From: Purshia tridentata
Lineage: Eukaryota > Streptophyta > Magnoliopsida > Rosales > Rosaceae
DNA length: 64,000 nt
NCBI GenBank assembly: GCA_003254885.1
Contig: QANT01006251.1
Coordinates: 62,001-126,000, forward strand
Reading direction: 5' to 3'
Part shown: positions 52,735 to 64,000 of the stretch, piece by piece
Position numbering within the stretch: the first letter of the stretch is position 1
How the letters are laid out: every line of letters begins with the position of its first letter
The notes under the pieces: model-generated
Database searches by the model: none
Told to the model about the DNA's origin: nothing
Seen by the model: only the letters and a program-made list of their open reading frames with translations
Position numbers and translations under genes: made by a program

Positions 52735-55633
52735 ATGGAGAACCCAATCGCCATCGGCGTCACTGAAGCTGCCGCAAGAGTCTCATCCCTCAATTGTATC
52801 GATCTCTCAAGCTCCGATATACACCAATCTGTTGTTTTACTCAAACAGGTTCCCACATGAATTTTTGAACTTTTTGTTTTTTAATTTTATTTAATTTTTA
52901 ATTTTTTAATTTGATTAGTGAAGAAAACAACTAATTCGTACAAATCAACCAAATTCGGGGTTTAGGCGTGTTTGGATTGCGGTTTCTTTTACGTGGTAAA
53001 TCATGGAATAAGCCAGCAGTTCATGGACGAGGTGTTTGAGCAGAGCAGGAGGTTGTTCAGCTTACCATTGAGTGCAAAAATGAAGCTTTTGAGGAACGAG
53101 AAGCACAGGGGATATACCCCTGTTCACGACGAGCTTCTGGACCCTGAAAAACAAGTACACGGTTTGTCATATCACTCGGAAACACCCTTGCTGGTTGTTT
53201 TTCCATGATTGAAACTCTGGGTCTTTGTTCTTATATATTTTGTAAAAATTTGTTCATGTTCGTTGAGTAGGGGATTACAAAGAGGGATATTATATTGGAG
53301 TCGAGGTACCTGAAGATGACCCAGAAGCGCAAAAGCCATTTTATGGGCCTAATGTTTGGCCTGAACCAGGTAACCGACTAAAACAGGTAGAATTGAATGG
53401 CTGATTTCTAGCAAAAGTTGGTTTGTCCGTACCGGTTTGCTGATTCAGTCACTTTATGCTCTTTTTTGTGTGATGGGTCTTTGAGCATCTAGAAGACTAG
53501 AACTAGAAGTGTGTTATTGATCTTTTCATGCTTTTTGTTGTCCTTGTAGATCTGTTGGCTGGATGGAGGGACACCATGGAGGACTATCATAGACAAGCAC
53601 TGTAAGTTGCACACTAATACTAGACAAAAACCTATGTTTCATTGGATGAGAATACTTATCATATGTGCCCACAAGCATGTGATTCAGCGTTACACCCATG
53701 TGAGAAATTACTATTTTTCCCTCTTGGCTTTCCAAACAGAGTCGCTCTGCTTAAATTCTATGTCTGCAGCCAACTTTGCAATTTTTGTTGAACAGTACCT
53801 AAGTGCGATGAGAATATCCTCTTTATTAGTTAGAAGGTTGTTAAACTGATGGTCAGCCCAAATGTCTCTCAAGGCTTTTTCAAACTTGTTATGATCATTT
53901 GCCACATTTCCTTTAAATTACTTCTTTCTAGAAGGAATGATTGATATACACTGGGTTGAAAGGTGGAGGGTCTCAACTGTTTTCCTGTACATCATTTCAG
54001 GGAGGTGGCTAAAGCAGTTTCTAGGCTCATCGCCCTTGCTCTTGATCTTGACATTCATTTCTTTGATAAACCAGAAATGCTTGGTGAACCTATTGCAACA
54101 TTGCGCCTACTACGCTATGAAGGTCAAATTTCAATCAAAAGCGTTGGAGCCTTATTATGAATGTTACAATTAATTTAACTAACCAAATGGCATTCACTTT
54201 TGATACAGGTCAAATTTCTAATCCATTGAGTGGAATTTTTGGAGCTGGAGCTCACACTGACTTTGGTCTTATTACCCTATTGGCAACAGATGATGTCTTA
54301 GGCCTCCAGGTAAGAAGGCAGCTGTGAACTTCAGCTATGTGACCATTGTTAAGAAGGCTGTTATAACTGTAATACCTTTGCATAATTAGTTTGTTATTCC
54401 AATATCCATCTCTTTGCAGATATGCAAGGATAAGGACGCCAAACCTCAAGTATGGGAATATGTGCCACCAATAAAAGGGTTAGTCATTCTACCACTGATA
54501 ATTGAAGTGGCTTAAGTCAACTGCTGGTAACATGTTTTGAAACTTTTACTATACAGGAGTGAAAAATGAAAGATGCCACCATAAAATAACTTTAATAATA
54601 GATATAATGCAAAGACCCCTTTTAAATTCAGAGCGGTAACATTATCTTTCTGTTTACCTTTTCAGAGCATTTATAGTGAATCTTGGTGACATGCTAGAAC
54701 GCTGGAGCAACTGCATTTTCAAGTACTGTACATCTTTCTTAGTTGTGACATTACTCCAAACTGCATTTTCAACCATATGTGCATTTTTATTTTGGAATTC
54801 TTGGATGCTTCGATTGTGTGACATGCTTATGTGCTTTGTTTTTGTCTTCAGGTCCACATTGCATAGAGTTGTAGGGACCGGCCAAGAGAGATACTCTGTA
54901 TGGCCCCCTTTCTTCCTTTGCCCCCTTTCCTTTTCCTTTTTCTGTTGAGTGGTGCACAAGGCTATATCATATTTCAGCATTTAGGTGATGCGTGAGTGAA
55001 ATGTCAAGGTTCTGTTGTTCATTATTTGCATCATCTGATTCATATGGTGTACCTTCAATTTGACTTATTTTATATGTGCCTAACTTGTACAGTGGCTCAA
55101 TTCCTTTCTTTTTCCGATTACAGCACATTCTTTTCTTTGTAATGCAACTTGGTATATCTCATTTCCTTTTCTTTTTTTTGGGCAGATTGCGTACTTTGTA
55201 GAACCTAGTCATGATTGTCTTGTTGAGTGCCTGCCTACCTGCAAATCAGAAAAAAACCCTCCCAAGTAAGCTCTAATTTCTGATTAAAATGGTTGACAAT
55301 AGTTATATGATGACCTCTGAATTGTTGATCTATATTTGAGGCCTATTGTCCTTAGCAGTACATGAAACAGTAAGGGACGTCAGTTGAATGAATACTCATG
55401 GGCCAATTACACCATTTGACTATGTTCATAAGATGTGCATCATCTATACTGTATATGAGTTTTAAAAGTAGAATCATAAGAATTTGAAATGATATTTTCT
55501 TACTACTGTTAATTGCATTTCTACATTCGTCTACTTTTCCAGGTTTCCTCCAATTTTGTGTGGCACTTACTTGAGTCAGCGGTATAAGGATACTCAGGCT
55601 GATCTGAGTATCTACAACCAACATGAAAAATAA
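52735..55633 (+). CDS. 2-oxoglutarate/Fe(II)-dependent oxygenase (ACC-oxidase/hxnY-like superfamily)
   Basis: Soluble 2OG-Fe(II) dioxygenase with DIOX_N and 2OG-FeII_Oxy domains; the substrate is unknown. I read 11 exons: 52735-52848, 52966-53161, 53271-53369, 53550-53601, 54001-54122, 54209-54309, 54420-54478, 54666-54722, 54852-54897, 55186-55265 and 55543-55633. They total 1017 nt, or 338 aa. The N-terminal CIDLSSSD and GFFYVVNHGI are typical of DIOX_N. The iron triad is His210 and Asp212 in GAHTDFG and His271 in STLHRVV; the 2OG-binding pair is Arg280 and Ser282 in RYS. The C-terminus has PPILCGTYLSQRYKDT. It resembles the small plant group annotated as UPF0676/hxnY-like oxidoreductases. 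Everything from within exon 3 onward forms the right arm of the inverted duplication; exons 1-2 lie in the unique centre. The frame and all splice sites are intact. Confidence 0.93.
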
Positions 55634-56320
55634 GTTTGTCATAGTTTCTGCAATTGGAGAAGAATACCCTTCTAAGATAGCTAGTATAAGTTTTCAGATG
55701 GTTCCACAATTGTTGTACTTGATAATGTGTTGCATCAGTTTACAAGATGGCTCACACTCACACTGCTAGTCCGCTGACACAGGACTATTGTATCCCTCTG
55801 TAAATTCATATAATGTTATGGGTTGGCATCCTACCAGCCAAATATTTCAAACCATTTTTATTGCAGACTCGATACCTACCTGACCTGGTTCAAAATTGGC
55901 TCTGAAACTTTATGTCCAAATGAAAAACGTTGTTCTAAATTTGTTGGCTTGTAAATAGTTGTCGAGTCCTTTATCCTTGGCTACTAATCTTTTCTCCACG
56001 TTCAAACTTCAAAGGACTCTCGTCGTTATTCATTAAAATGGCACTAATAATTGAACAACGCACAACCTTTAGGAATTAAGAATGGCACTTTAGGTTTTAG
56101 CTTTACTTGGCCTTTTAGCCATTTTAGTGTGATAATGTTGGTTTTCCTTCTTTCTTTCCAATAATGATTGAAAAATAATTGAAGGCGACAAAACAACCCA
56201 TCAATACCACGGCACCCCTTTGTATTTGGGTGCCTGTGCCACCATTTGCTCCAAAAGAGTGCGCACTCCCTTTGAGGCCAACAAGAGGAGAAGAACGATT
56301 GACTGATTGTGACCCCTTCT
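53335..56320. repeat. Right arm of the large inverted duplication
   Basis: Reverse-complement partner of 48808-52102. It starts inside oxygenase exon 3, covers exons 4-11 and their introns, and ends about 690 bp after the stop codon at GACCCCTTCT (56311-56320). Both arms keep introns, so the copy arose at DNA level and not from mRNA. The unique spacer between the arms is about 1.2 kb. The right arm lacks the MITE found in the left arm. Confidence 0.95.
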
Positions 56321-57455
56321 TACTTAGGATCCAACGTCAAGCTGATCCTAATTTGGAAGTAAAGTGTCTAAAAATTTAATTTGGTGAGCCCAATGTCAAA
56401 TAAAACATTGTGTGGGAGTGGTATGTATGTATGTAATTAGCCCCGTAGGGACAAACTAGAAAACTCGTGTCCAAAAATGGGCCAGTTGGCCTAATTTCCC
56501 AGGGGTATTCATTTGGGATTAGGGGACGTCATCTATATCATGGCATGAATTTGGGCTTTCTAGCTACCTGCTGTCAGAATTCGCAGTTTTCGCTCCGGCC
56601 GAAACAAGCAAGACAAATATATTTATAGTCATTCCATCTGTCATACGTATATGACCATCCCTCTCAGTTTTTTTATTGTTAAGAGATGAATATTCAGCGT
56701 TACTTGCCAAAATGGGAAAGGATAAGATAATATTCACCATTGACCAAGCTTACTTGTCTTTGTCATATTAACTCTTTCTAATATGTTCACATTCTATATT
56801 GATAAAAAGACAATATTGATGATCAAATCCATGATGCTCGGTTTGAATTTTTTTCCCCAAATACGATACTGATAAATCCTACGCAACCCACAAAACCAAT
56901 TGTTCACTATTTAATTGCTTTGGTTTTATTCAATAATCGAAGTTGACTATCTAAATTAATTAATATCTGAGGTTTTCAACGCGGTTAACCATTCAAGGTT
57001 GCATTTGCAACTTGCTGAATCAATGCATACTTAATGAACCACGACAAAAACTAACTACATACTCATTGGTCCAACTGATATTTTTTTTTCACTTTATATC
57101 AAGTTTTCTATTTTCAAATTTATCCTTTCCCCGATGAAAAAAATAAATTTAACCGACATACATTACCAAGTTTCCATTAGCCAAAATGTGTGTAATGAGA
57201 AAAAGAGAGAAATCAAGAAGAACATTGTAATAGTAAGATCCAGCAACAGAGGGAAGATATATTACATGATTATATCCATTATATATATCCAAGTACATAT
57301 AGCATACTACAATTTAATGCATGCATATATGTTTAATTAGCCTTGACATATGGATCATAATTATAAAAAAGCCTAAATATTCATTTCATTATTCAAAAGC
57401 AAACCTACAAAACACGTACATATACGTACGTACGTACTGCAAAATTAAGATATGA
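56321..57455. other. Intergenic region after the inverted duplication
   Basis: About 1.1 kb of AT-rich sequence with no supported gene. It ends in the 3' flank of the minus-strand RING gene, which has several ACGTAC-type repeats near 57420-57440. Confidence 0.5.
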
Positions 57456-57845
57456 TTAAATTTTGAGGTGGGCGGCGATGGCGGAGCGGCAGAGAGGGCA
57501 AGAGTTGCAGACGAAGAGCCAGGAGGAAATACAAGTGGAATGGTACACATGCCCACATGGGATTTGTTTACCTGTCGACGACTCTGACTGCAAGCTTAAG
57601 CCTTCCATACAAACCGCACAAACATCATGACCAGCTGTAGAAGCAGCAGTAGTAGTAACACTTGGCATATTGTCAAGTAGTATCAACGAGTTTGCTTCTG
57701 CAATATGATCATCTGCCAAGGGAAAAGACAAAGCCTCGTCCAGGTCAAATTGTAGATCGATATGATTTTGATGCCTTGATATGCCACTATTAATGTTGGG
57801 TTCTGAAAATACAGTGGCCATGTCCAAATTGGGTTTGGTCGACAT
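57456..57845 (-). CDS. Small RING-H2 finger protein (putative E3 ubiquitin ligase)
   Basis: Intronless 129-aa protein. The C-terminal RING-H2 has ligands Cys76 and Cys79 (CAVC), Cys97, His99, His102 and Cys105 (CGHVYHSTC), and Cys116 and Cys119 (CPLC), followed by only ten residues. The N-terminal 70 residues are acidic and unstructured (IDLQFDLDEALSFPLADD) with no membrane segment. Such domains recruit E2 enzymes; the substrate is unknown. The ATG at 57845 is the first Met in frame: upstream the frame reaches a TAG, and a TTG six codons earlier would be non-standard. The spacing between the second and third ligands (17 residues) is ordinary. It could belong to the RZF/RING1-like group, but I cannot place it more finely. 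Confidence 0.86.
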   Translation of the reverse strand: MSTKPNLDMATVFSEPNINSGISRHQNHIDLQFDLDEALSFPLADDHIAEANSLILLDNMPSVTTTAASTAGHDVCAVCMEGLSLQSESSTGKQIPCGHVYHSTCISSWLFVCNSCPLCRSAIAAHLKI

Positions 57846-57892
57846 AGATGAGAGAAACTCCAACTGGGTTTCAACCTATTTGGGAAGATCGA

Positions 57893-57903
57893 TGGTATAT
57901 ATA
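57893..57903 (-). promoter_or_regulatory. Likely TATA box of the RING gene
   Basis: The minus strand reads CCTATATATACC about 50 bases before the ATG at 57845. This implies a very short leader, or a somewhat more distal start with this as one of several TA-rich boxes. Confidence 0.45.
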
Positions 57904-60240
57904 GGGAGAGTTAGACAAAGCCTAATTAATTAAAGAGTGAAAGTAAGCAAGTTGAATGCTCTGTACACCTCTTTTTTTATTAATCTGGAACGGAGAATTT
58001 GAATTCGAAATCTCTTATTATAATATAGTGAGAAAACAAATTACCTAGCTAGTTGGCGAACACTATTGCATTGCATGAATTATAAAGAAATTGACTACAG
58101 GGAAATTAAATATATCTATTGTGGTTGATGAACATGGCAAATTGGCAAGTGGGATTCCAAATTATAGGTGAATAAATTAATACAGCATGCAATTTGACTT
58201 GTCATATTATATATTCTAACACAAAGTTGAGTACCTGGCCAAAAAAAAAAAAACACAAAAGTGAGCAGTTGACCTTGTAATTCCACGTGACACACACTAG
58301 TTGAGGATTATCCAACCGCATTGCAAATTTGGACACTTCTGGGTCATCTCATTTTGGGCCTACTTGGGCTTACCCGTTTCCGTAATTTAAGGCGGGCCCG
58401 TGGCTAAATATCTGGTCATCCAACCTGAAGGCTTGGTTTCCTCAATTTGGGCTTGAAAGCTTGCAATACCAAACATAATTAACCTGCGCAGATAGCCTAA
58501 TAGTAATTAGGTGAGTACATGTGAAAAGTCTCGTTGGAGGCATAAATACTTAAGTTTACATTACACGTGTGCCTTCATGTATTCAAATTCAAGTTTAATT
58601 TAAGAGCAATGCTAGAGAGATAACCTTTTCTAATCCCACATATGTATGGAGGTGAAAACTACTTTACACATGTGGTATTCAAAATGTGGTCTCCCTAATA
58701 ACTTTATTGTTAACTTAAAAATGTAGAAATTTATCTAATTACCAAAAAAACCCCGAAAAAGTAGAATTAAAAATAATTGAAAAATTGGTTAATATCATCT
58801 AATTGTGATCAATGCAATGCATATAGGAAGTGGCTGCATCATGTAACCATCATTTTGTACATAAAGATTAGACTAAAAAATTGCTTTTTAAAAGTTGCAT
58901 ATTATATAAAACTGAACTTTGGTGTCACACTTTGTTGTTGTATGATGATTGATGATTCTTTTTAAATTGCATAACCACTCCCTTTTTCTTTTCTTTTTTG
59001 CCCTTTCTCCCTCAGTTTAGTGAGTGTCGGCACAAAGCTGATATAAAAATTGGTGTTATTAGATTTGATAAAATCATAAAATTATTGAACACGCAAAGGG
59101 CCTTAAACGTGGCACAACCAGGCTAATATTAGTGAAACAGGAGGCTTTACCAGATAACTTTCTTTCTTAACAAACACATTAATACTTGATTAACAAATAT
59201 TAATGAGTAAGCTCTCTTGATTAATGAACTCACCTTTGGATTTGCCATATCCGTCTGGCCAATCACGTTAGATCTTGGAATCTACCCCCCAAAAAAACAA
59301 ATGGTGGAAACTAAAACAACTATGTGGCTTCAAGTTTAAATTACAATCTCCCCCTTCATTAGGTAAAGACAAAAAACAATTAAAAACAAAAGTCTTTGGC
59401 TTACACATAATAATTGAATGATCTGGAGAAAGATATTGTTTAAAACTGCTGGCATGGATTTCCTAGCTTCTTGAAATTGGCAATTACATTAAAAACAAAT
59501 GATTTTTATCACAGAAGCTTTCCTTAAAATACATTCTCAAGTAAACATGCAACTCGCCTTTACTAACTTTGGTCTTGCAATTGTCGGTATGATGCATTCT
59601 AAAATCACCTTTACTAACTTACTTTGATCAATCCTTGCTTAATAAAAATAACATCCCCTGAACTTAAGATTATTGATCATATTAAAATGTGTAATCTTAA
59701 ATAATAGTTCATTGGAACGTTTAATTATATTAAAAGAGCGATAATCATTTAGACTTTATAAGTTAGAATGACTTTATAAGTACATTCTCACGAGACTACA
59801 TATCTAAATATATAATTATTAGCCAATATCTCAAAGACAGATTTTTTGCCATAGAAATTTGTGTAGAGGTCTCAGTTAAATATTAAATTAATAGATGAAA
59901 TATTGTTTATAATAAATAACAAAATAGTCTTGATGTTGATAAGAAAAACCTACTTTATCCCGGTGATATAATATTACCACAGAGATAAAAGAGGTTTGAG
60001 ACTCTTATTTCTCTTTAATAGTAATGCCAAGTCAGCTATTATTAGTAATAGTATATTCAAGTTTTCCTCTAATGTTGATTAAGTGGCTAAACAACTTTTC
60101 ATTGGCATTATTTTTTGAATAAATAAATAATTTTGAAAGACAGACAACAGAGATTATTGAATCAGATTGCCACATTGCGAGATACACCAATGATTGTAGA
60201 TTGCATAATGGCACAATGCATAGCGGACGGGGACATATCT
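57904..60240. other. Intergenic region, no gene seen
   Basis: About 2.3 kb of AT-rich sequence. A 62-codon ORF near 58777 has no recognisable feature. No repeat with clear ends could be bounded. Confidence 0.5.
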
Positions 60241-61500
60241 ATGGCGACGTGTTACTATACCACTAGCCTATGTTAGCTGAGTGCCGTTTGATCTGATCGA
60301 ATCCTAAATAGGTCCCGTCGACTTGACTTGAATCGCGCCAAAATCCATACGGGTCCCACCCACCACCATCGCTAGTTCGCTACGTGGATTCTTAGTGGGT
60401 TCCACTCCCTTTTCCCGCATCACCGTCGCTTCTCTGCTGTACCAACTGATAGCATCGCACCAGCTGTCCGATCCCATATCGATCGGGTTTTGACAAAACT
60501 ACTGTACCACGTGGCATTTCGGCAGGTTATCTGGAGATCAGTGTTTCGTAATTTCCCACCATTTTACTTTCTTGCACTTTTTCTGTAAAAAAGGTCAAAT
60601 TTTACCTAATGGCTGGGCCCCACTTACTGCCAACGTGCCACCTATAGCTTATTACAGAGATAGTGATATGCCATTGCTGGGGTCCACCTCAGATTCCTCA
60701 TGGATAGAGAGGCAACAATCCAGTACATACCGTATAGTGGACAATAATGTTCAACTACCGAATCACACGTGCCACGTTATCTGATGGAGAATTTACTCTC
60801 ACGGTTCACAGCATTACCGGACAATCTATACCACAAAGCCACCGAAAAAAAGGAGGGTTTCCCCACAAAAGATTCTAATAAATTTTAAATTTAAGAATTT
60901 TTATAGAATCTCTTAAAAATTAAAAAGAATTATTTGAATTATCTGACTTTTCTTATTTAAATAAAGTTTATGCAAATTCATCAAAATTTATTACTTAATA
61001 AAATTTTAGAACTTTTTAAGATACTTGAATTTTACTAAAATCTATTAAAATTTGGATAGAAATATTTAGACTTTTATAAAATTAATTAAAATTAGACTTA
61101 AAAACTCTTAAATTTCTATAAACTTTTAAAATTTATTAAAACATGAGTTGGAAATACCTCTAATCCGTTTTTTGCAAGTGTTATGTTGCTTGCTACAAAA
61201 AAATTATAATGAACATCACCACTATATTTAATGGTTGAAACGTATTTTTAATGACACGTGATAATTATCTAAACCAGTAATAATACTCAAAAGGAGTGAG
61301 GAAAATATTTCTCGGCCGAACACGTTGGAGCAGAGAAGCACTGCTCTCCAGCGCGGCAGGGCCAACTGTAGAAGGACACGTAGCGGTGCAGCGCAAAGCA
61401 AATGAGTACGACTACAATCAATGCCCAACCTCGCTGTCTCTCTTCCTCATTCACTACGGGTGCGTGTGTCATCGAACTTATATCTTCTTACACGTGTCGC
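60241..61500 (+). promoter_or_regulatory. ACGT/ABRE-rich promoter region of the PP2C gene
   Basis: Within about 1.25 kb upstream of the PP2C start there are many ACGT cores, several in strong ABRE/G-box context: CACGTGGC at 60508-60515, ACACGTGCCACGT at 60766-60778, ACACGTG at 61254-61260, CACGTT at 61321-61326, ACACGTAG near 61377 and ACACGTGTC at 61490-61498. Weaker ones lie near 60247, 60381 and 60632. Paired ABREs are the known arrangement for ABA induction by AREB/ABF factors, and clade A PP2C genes are known ABA-induced feedback regulators. Sites are seen; induction is inferred. Confidence 0.7.
60880..61145. repeat. AT-rich segment with inverted-repeat character
   Basis: The left part (AATAAATTTTAAATTTAAGA) and the reverse complement of the right part (AATAAATTTTAAAAGTTTAT) resemble each other, giving a possible degraded terminal-repeat element inside the PP2C promoter. 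No target duplication could be assigned; simple AT richness may explain it. Confidence 0.35.
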
Positions 61501-61556
61501 CTTCCTAGCTGTCCCTTCTTCTCTTATTTTATCCCATTCTTTCTTTGCCTTTAGCT

Positions 61557-61599
<43 letters not shown>
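61557..61599. repeat. (CT)n microsatellite in the PP2C 5' leader
   Basis: A CT run ending about 8 bases before the ATG at 61607. CT/GA tracts in plant leaders can bind GAGA-type (BPC) factors and are prone to length polymorphism. Confidence 0.85.
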
Positions 61600-61606
61600 G
61601 GAAAAC

Positions 61607-63771
61607 ATGAAATCCACAGAGGACGAGCAACTCGAGCGAGTCAACTCACTCCCCGACGTAGAATTGGCGTCCAGCAGCTCGAGCTTGTCCTCAGTACTCA
61701 CCGCGGAAGATTCCAGAAGCACGCTCTCGACCTCGAGCTCCGGCGAGGTCTCCCGGACCACAATGAGCAGCTCCGGGGAGATTCCGGCGATGCTGGTGTT
61801 GCCGACGGCGGCGAGGCCGAAGTGCGTGGGGAGGAACAACAAGGGAGTGACGTGGGGGTTCACATCGGTGATTGGGAGGCGGAGAGAGATGGAGGACGCT
61901 GTCGCTGTCATTCCGGGCTTCATGTCTCGCACGTGCGATCACGTGGGCGGTTGTACGGCTCTCGGTTCGAGGACCTCCTCCGAGATCTCCCCGGTCCATT
62001 TCTTCGGCGTCTACGACGGCCATGGCGGCAATCAGGTACTCTTTCCCATGCACAATTTTTAAAATTTTCCAAGAATAATTAGATTTTATTATTATTATTT
62101 TTTTCCAAAAATCTGAAAATTTTGTTAATTATTATTTTCTTGTATTTGAAAGGGAAGGAAAAGAAAATAAAGTATGAGAGTAACAGTACGAGTGAATATT
62201 ATTCTCAACATAAGAACACTGTGAAGTGTGAACTATGAATAATTTTTTTGAAGCAAAGTTGTCGTGGTTTTTTCTAAGAAAGGACACACGTGTCATACAG
62301 TTAGTGGTCCACATTAATTGAATTTATGGCGGGTATCGTTTTCAATGTGACACGTGTCTTGAAAAATTTTGCCAATTTTCAGTCTCTGTGAGCTGGGCGC
62401 GCCCTCATCTGTTTAGTGAAACCTTTTGGGTGCATGGTGTGACATGGTGATTGCAGATGAAATGCTATTATCCCTGCACCCTCACCGATAAGGGTTGGGA
62501 CCCACCAAGAAATAATGAAATTAAATCTGGGTTGTGTTGTTCACCAAGAAATTTTCACCATTTGGGTAATAGATTTATATTAATTTATTTTTATTTTCAG
62601 GTTTTCCATTAGAAATAGAATAGTGGGTGATCAATATACAACATTGGCTTGGGCAAAAAAAGAAAGAAATTGGCTTCGTTTTTGTATATATTTGAGTTGA
62701 TTTAGAATTAACTAATTAATTATTCGCTTAGGTAGCTTGTGGGGCGCTAGTCTGTCTCGTTGTCTGAAGAGGACGAATCACCAGGATCAAAGAGGTTCCA
62801 TTTTTCTTGGAAAGAAAAATCTGGGTGGGGCCATTCTTTTTGTTAGGATTGATAGACGGACAGTGGTTTCTTGGGTCCATTTGCATTATTTTCTAAAGAA
62901 CCTCATTTGTGTATTTGTGTGCCTCCCTTCTCAATATTGTCTCACTGTTCTACGGACAATATTTTGTAAGCTCGACTTTATTTCTGAAATTTAAGTATTT
63001 TAATGGCTTTTTTTTTTCCTGATGAAGCACTTCACTTTGTGCCACCTGGCAAATTACAACAGTTATCTCTTCTTCTTCTTCTTTTTTAATATAGGAGGAA
63101 ATAGTTTTGTAGACTTATTTAGGAGATGGGTAGCTAATAGTAATAGGCATTATGGGGTGATGTTGAGAAACGTTATCTCATTTATCTTAGTAACATATTA
63201 TATTATCAAACAATCAATTGAACTCTACCTTAAATGCCAAGATAATAATAGGATTATTATAAAACCGGAATATCAAAGAGGCCTGCATGTATGACCCTTT
63301 TCTTTTAGTTGATTAGACCTGCATATTTTACTTTGTGGATATTTCTTTTAGCTATGATCTTCATCAAACTGACAGTTTTATATGTTTGCTATAATCCAGT
63401 CAGAGTACATTCGAAAATATAGTAGAATGTTAGTGAGAAAAGAACTAATCTGTCCATGTTTGACACCATCCTGTAATACATAGGTGGCCAACTTTTGTGC
63501 TGAGCGATTGCATGAAGTGATAGCAAAAGAGTGGGATCGGGAGACAATTGATGGATATGAATGGCAAAGGAGGTGGGAAGCAGCATTCTCAATTGGTTTT
63601 GAGAGGGCTGACCATGAGCTCCTCACAGAGGCACTTGCACCGGAGATGGTTGGATCAACTGCAGTCGTTTCTGTTCTATCTGGTTGCCAGATTATCACAT
63701 CTAATTGTGGTGATTCTAGGGCAATTCTTTGCCGAGGGACGGAAACAATCCCCTTAACTGTCGATCAGAAG
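61607..63771 (+). CDS. Protein phosphatase 2C, clade A-like (ABA signalling), 5' part
   Basis: Mg/Mn-dependent Ser/Thr phosphatase. Two coding exons lie in the window: 61607-62035 (143 codons) and 63484-63771 (96 codons). The rest lies beyond the window end. A Ser-rich N-terminus precedes GFTSVIGRRREMEDAVAV, the metal-binding FFGVYDGHGG at the end of exon 1, then VANFCAERLHEVIAKEW, APEMVGSTAVVSVL and NCGDSRAILCRG. The order and the GRR.EMEDAV...YDGHGG and VGSTAVV...NCGDSRA spacing fit the ABI1/HAB1 group, negative regulators that inhibit SnRK2 kinases until bound by ABA receptors. The Trp that contacts the receptor would be encoded downstream and cannot be checked. The start is the first Met after the CT leader. 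The exon 2 donor at 63772 is consensus. The exact paralogue is not assignable. Confidence 0.92.
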
Positions 63772-64000
63772 GTTACATTTGAAAATCTCTTGTTCTCTTA
63801 AGTTTTCCGACTTTTAATCAGAATTCCTCAATCTTATATTCTTGCTTCTGGTAATTATTTGTTCATGATGGATTGAATATATAGAGCATTGCTTCTATCT
63901 GCAGGCATTGTTTAATTATATATTCGAGGGTACATAGAAATCAAAGCAAAACTTCTGTATCCGAAAGTCATAGTCTGTTAAATCAGAAGAAAAAAAAAAT
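63772..64000 (+). other. PP2C intron continuing past the window end
   Basis: Sequence after the donor at 63772 is AT-rich and has no recognisable PP2C coding sequence; the expected residues after VDQK are absent. The next exon must lie outside the window. Confidence 0.7.

Noticed and set aside
61447-62053. Minus-strand ORFs of 120-161 codons opposite PP2C exon 1
   Set aside because: Antisense to a Ser-rich coding exon with high GC; no independent domain.

Overview
The window is nuclear DNA from a eudicot plant. It carries intron-rich genes with GT..AG introns, AT-rich intergenic DNA, CT-rich 5' leaders and plant-specific families: CDC27B/HOBBIT, plant golgin-84, RDR-gamma, plant NADP malic enzyme, DUF761 and clade A PP2C. 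Protein similarity recalled from memory suggests a woody rosid, perhaps Rosaceae/Prunus; this is an inference. No bacterial, organellar or viral block is visible.

Layout: (1) 771-8852 (+) CDC27B/HOBBIT, a TPR subunit of the anaphase-promoting complex, 16 exons, with a 5'-truncated LINE in intron 6. (2) 9296-9814 (-) a lachrymatory-factor-synthase-like (Bet v 1/START fold) gene with an in-frame stop. (3) 11925-13043 (-) an acidic single-pass membrane protein of unknown function with a 5'UTR intron. (4) 14.1-20.5 kb, a gene desert. (5) 20561-21223 (+) a DUF761 protein. (6) 24541-31122 (+) golgin-84-type Golgi tether (GC1), 21 exons. (7) 33201-42468 (+) an RNA-dependent RNA polymerase of the RDR3/4/5 (gamma, DFDGD) clade, 20 exons, with a one-base frameshift before the catalytic motif. 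(8) 43900-48511 (+) cytosolic-type NADP malic enzyme, 19 exons. (9) 48808-56320, a large imperfect inverted duplication: the right arm holds most of an intact 2-oxoglutarate/Fe(II) oxygenase gene, and the left arm holds a headless reversed pseudogene copy plus its 3' flank. (10) 57456-57845 (-) a small RING-H2 protein. (11) 61607 onward (+) a clade A PP2C (ABA signalling) behind an ACGT/ABRE-rich promoter, cut by the window end.

The genes do not form a pathway; this is an ordinary plant gene neighbourhood. The notable features are structural. They are the ~3 kb-arm inverted repeat (a possible source of hairpin small RNA), the frameshifted RDR gene next to an ambiguous base and a duplicated splice acceptor, the nonsense-carrying LFS-like gene, and two small elements with terminal inverted repeats and 9-10 bp target duplications that can be bounded to the base. 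Exon boundaries for the five long genes were read by hand. Each set sums to a whole number of codons, except the RDR, which is one base short at the point of the proposed frameshift.
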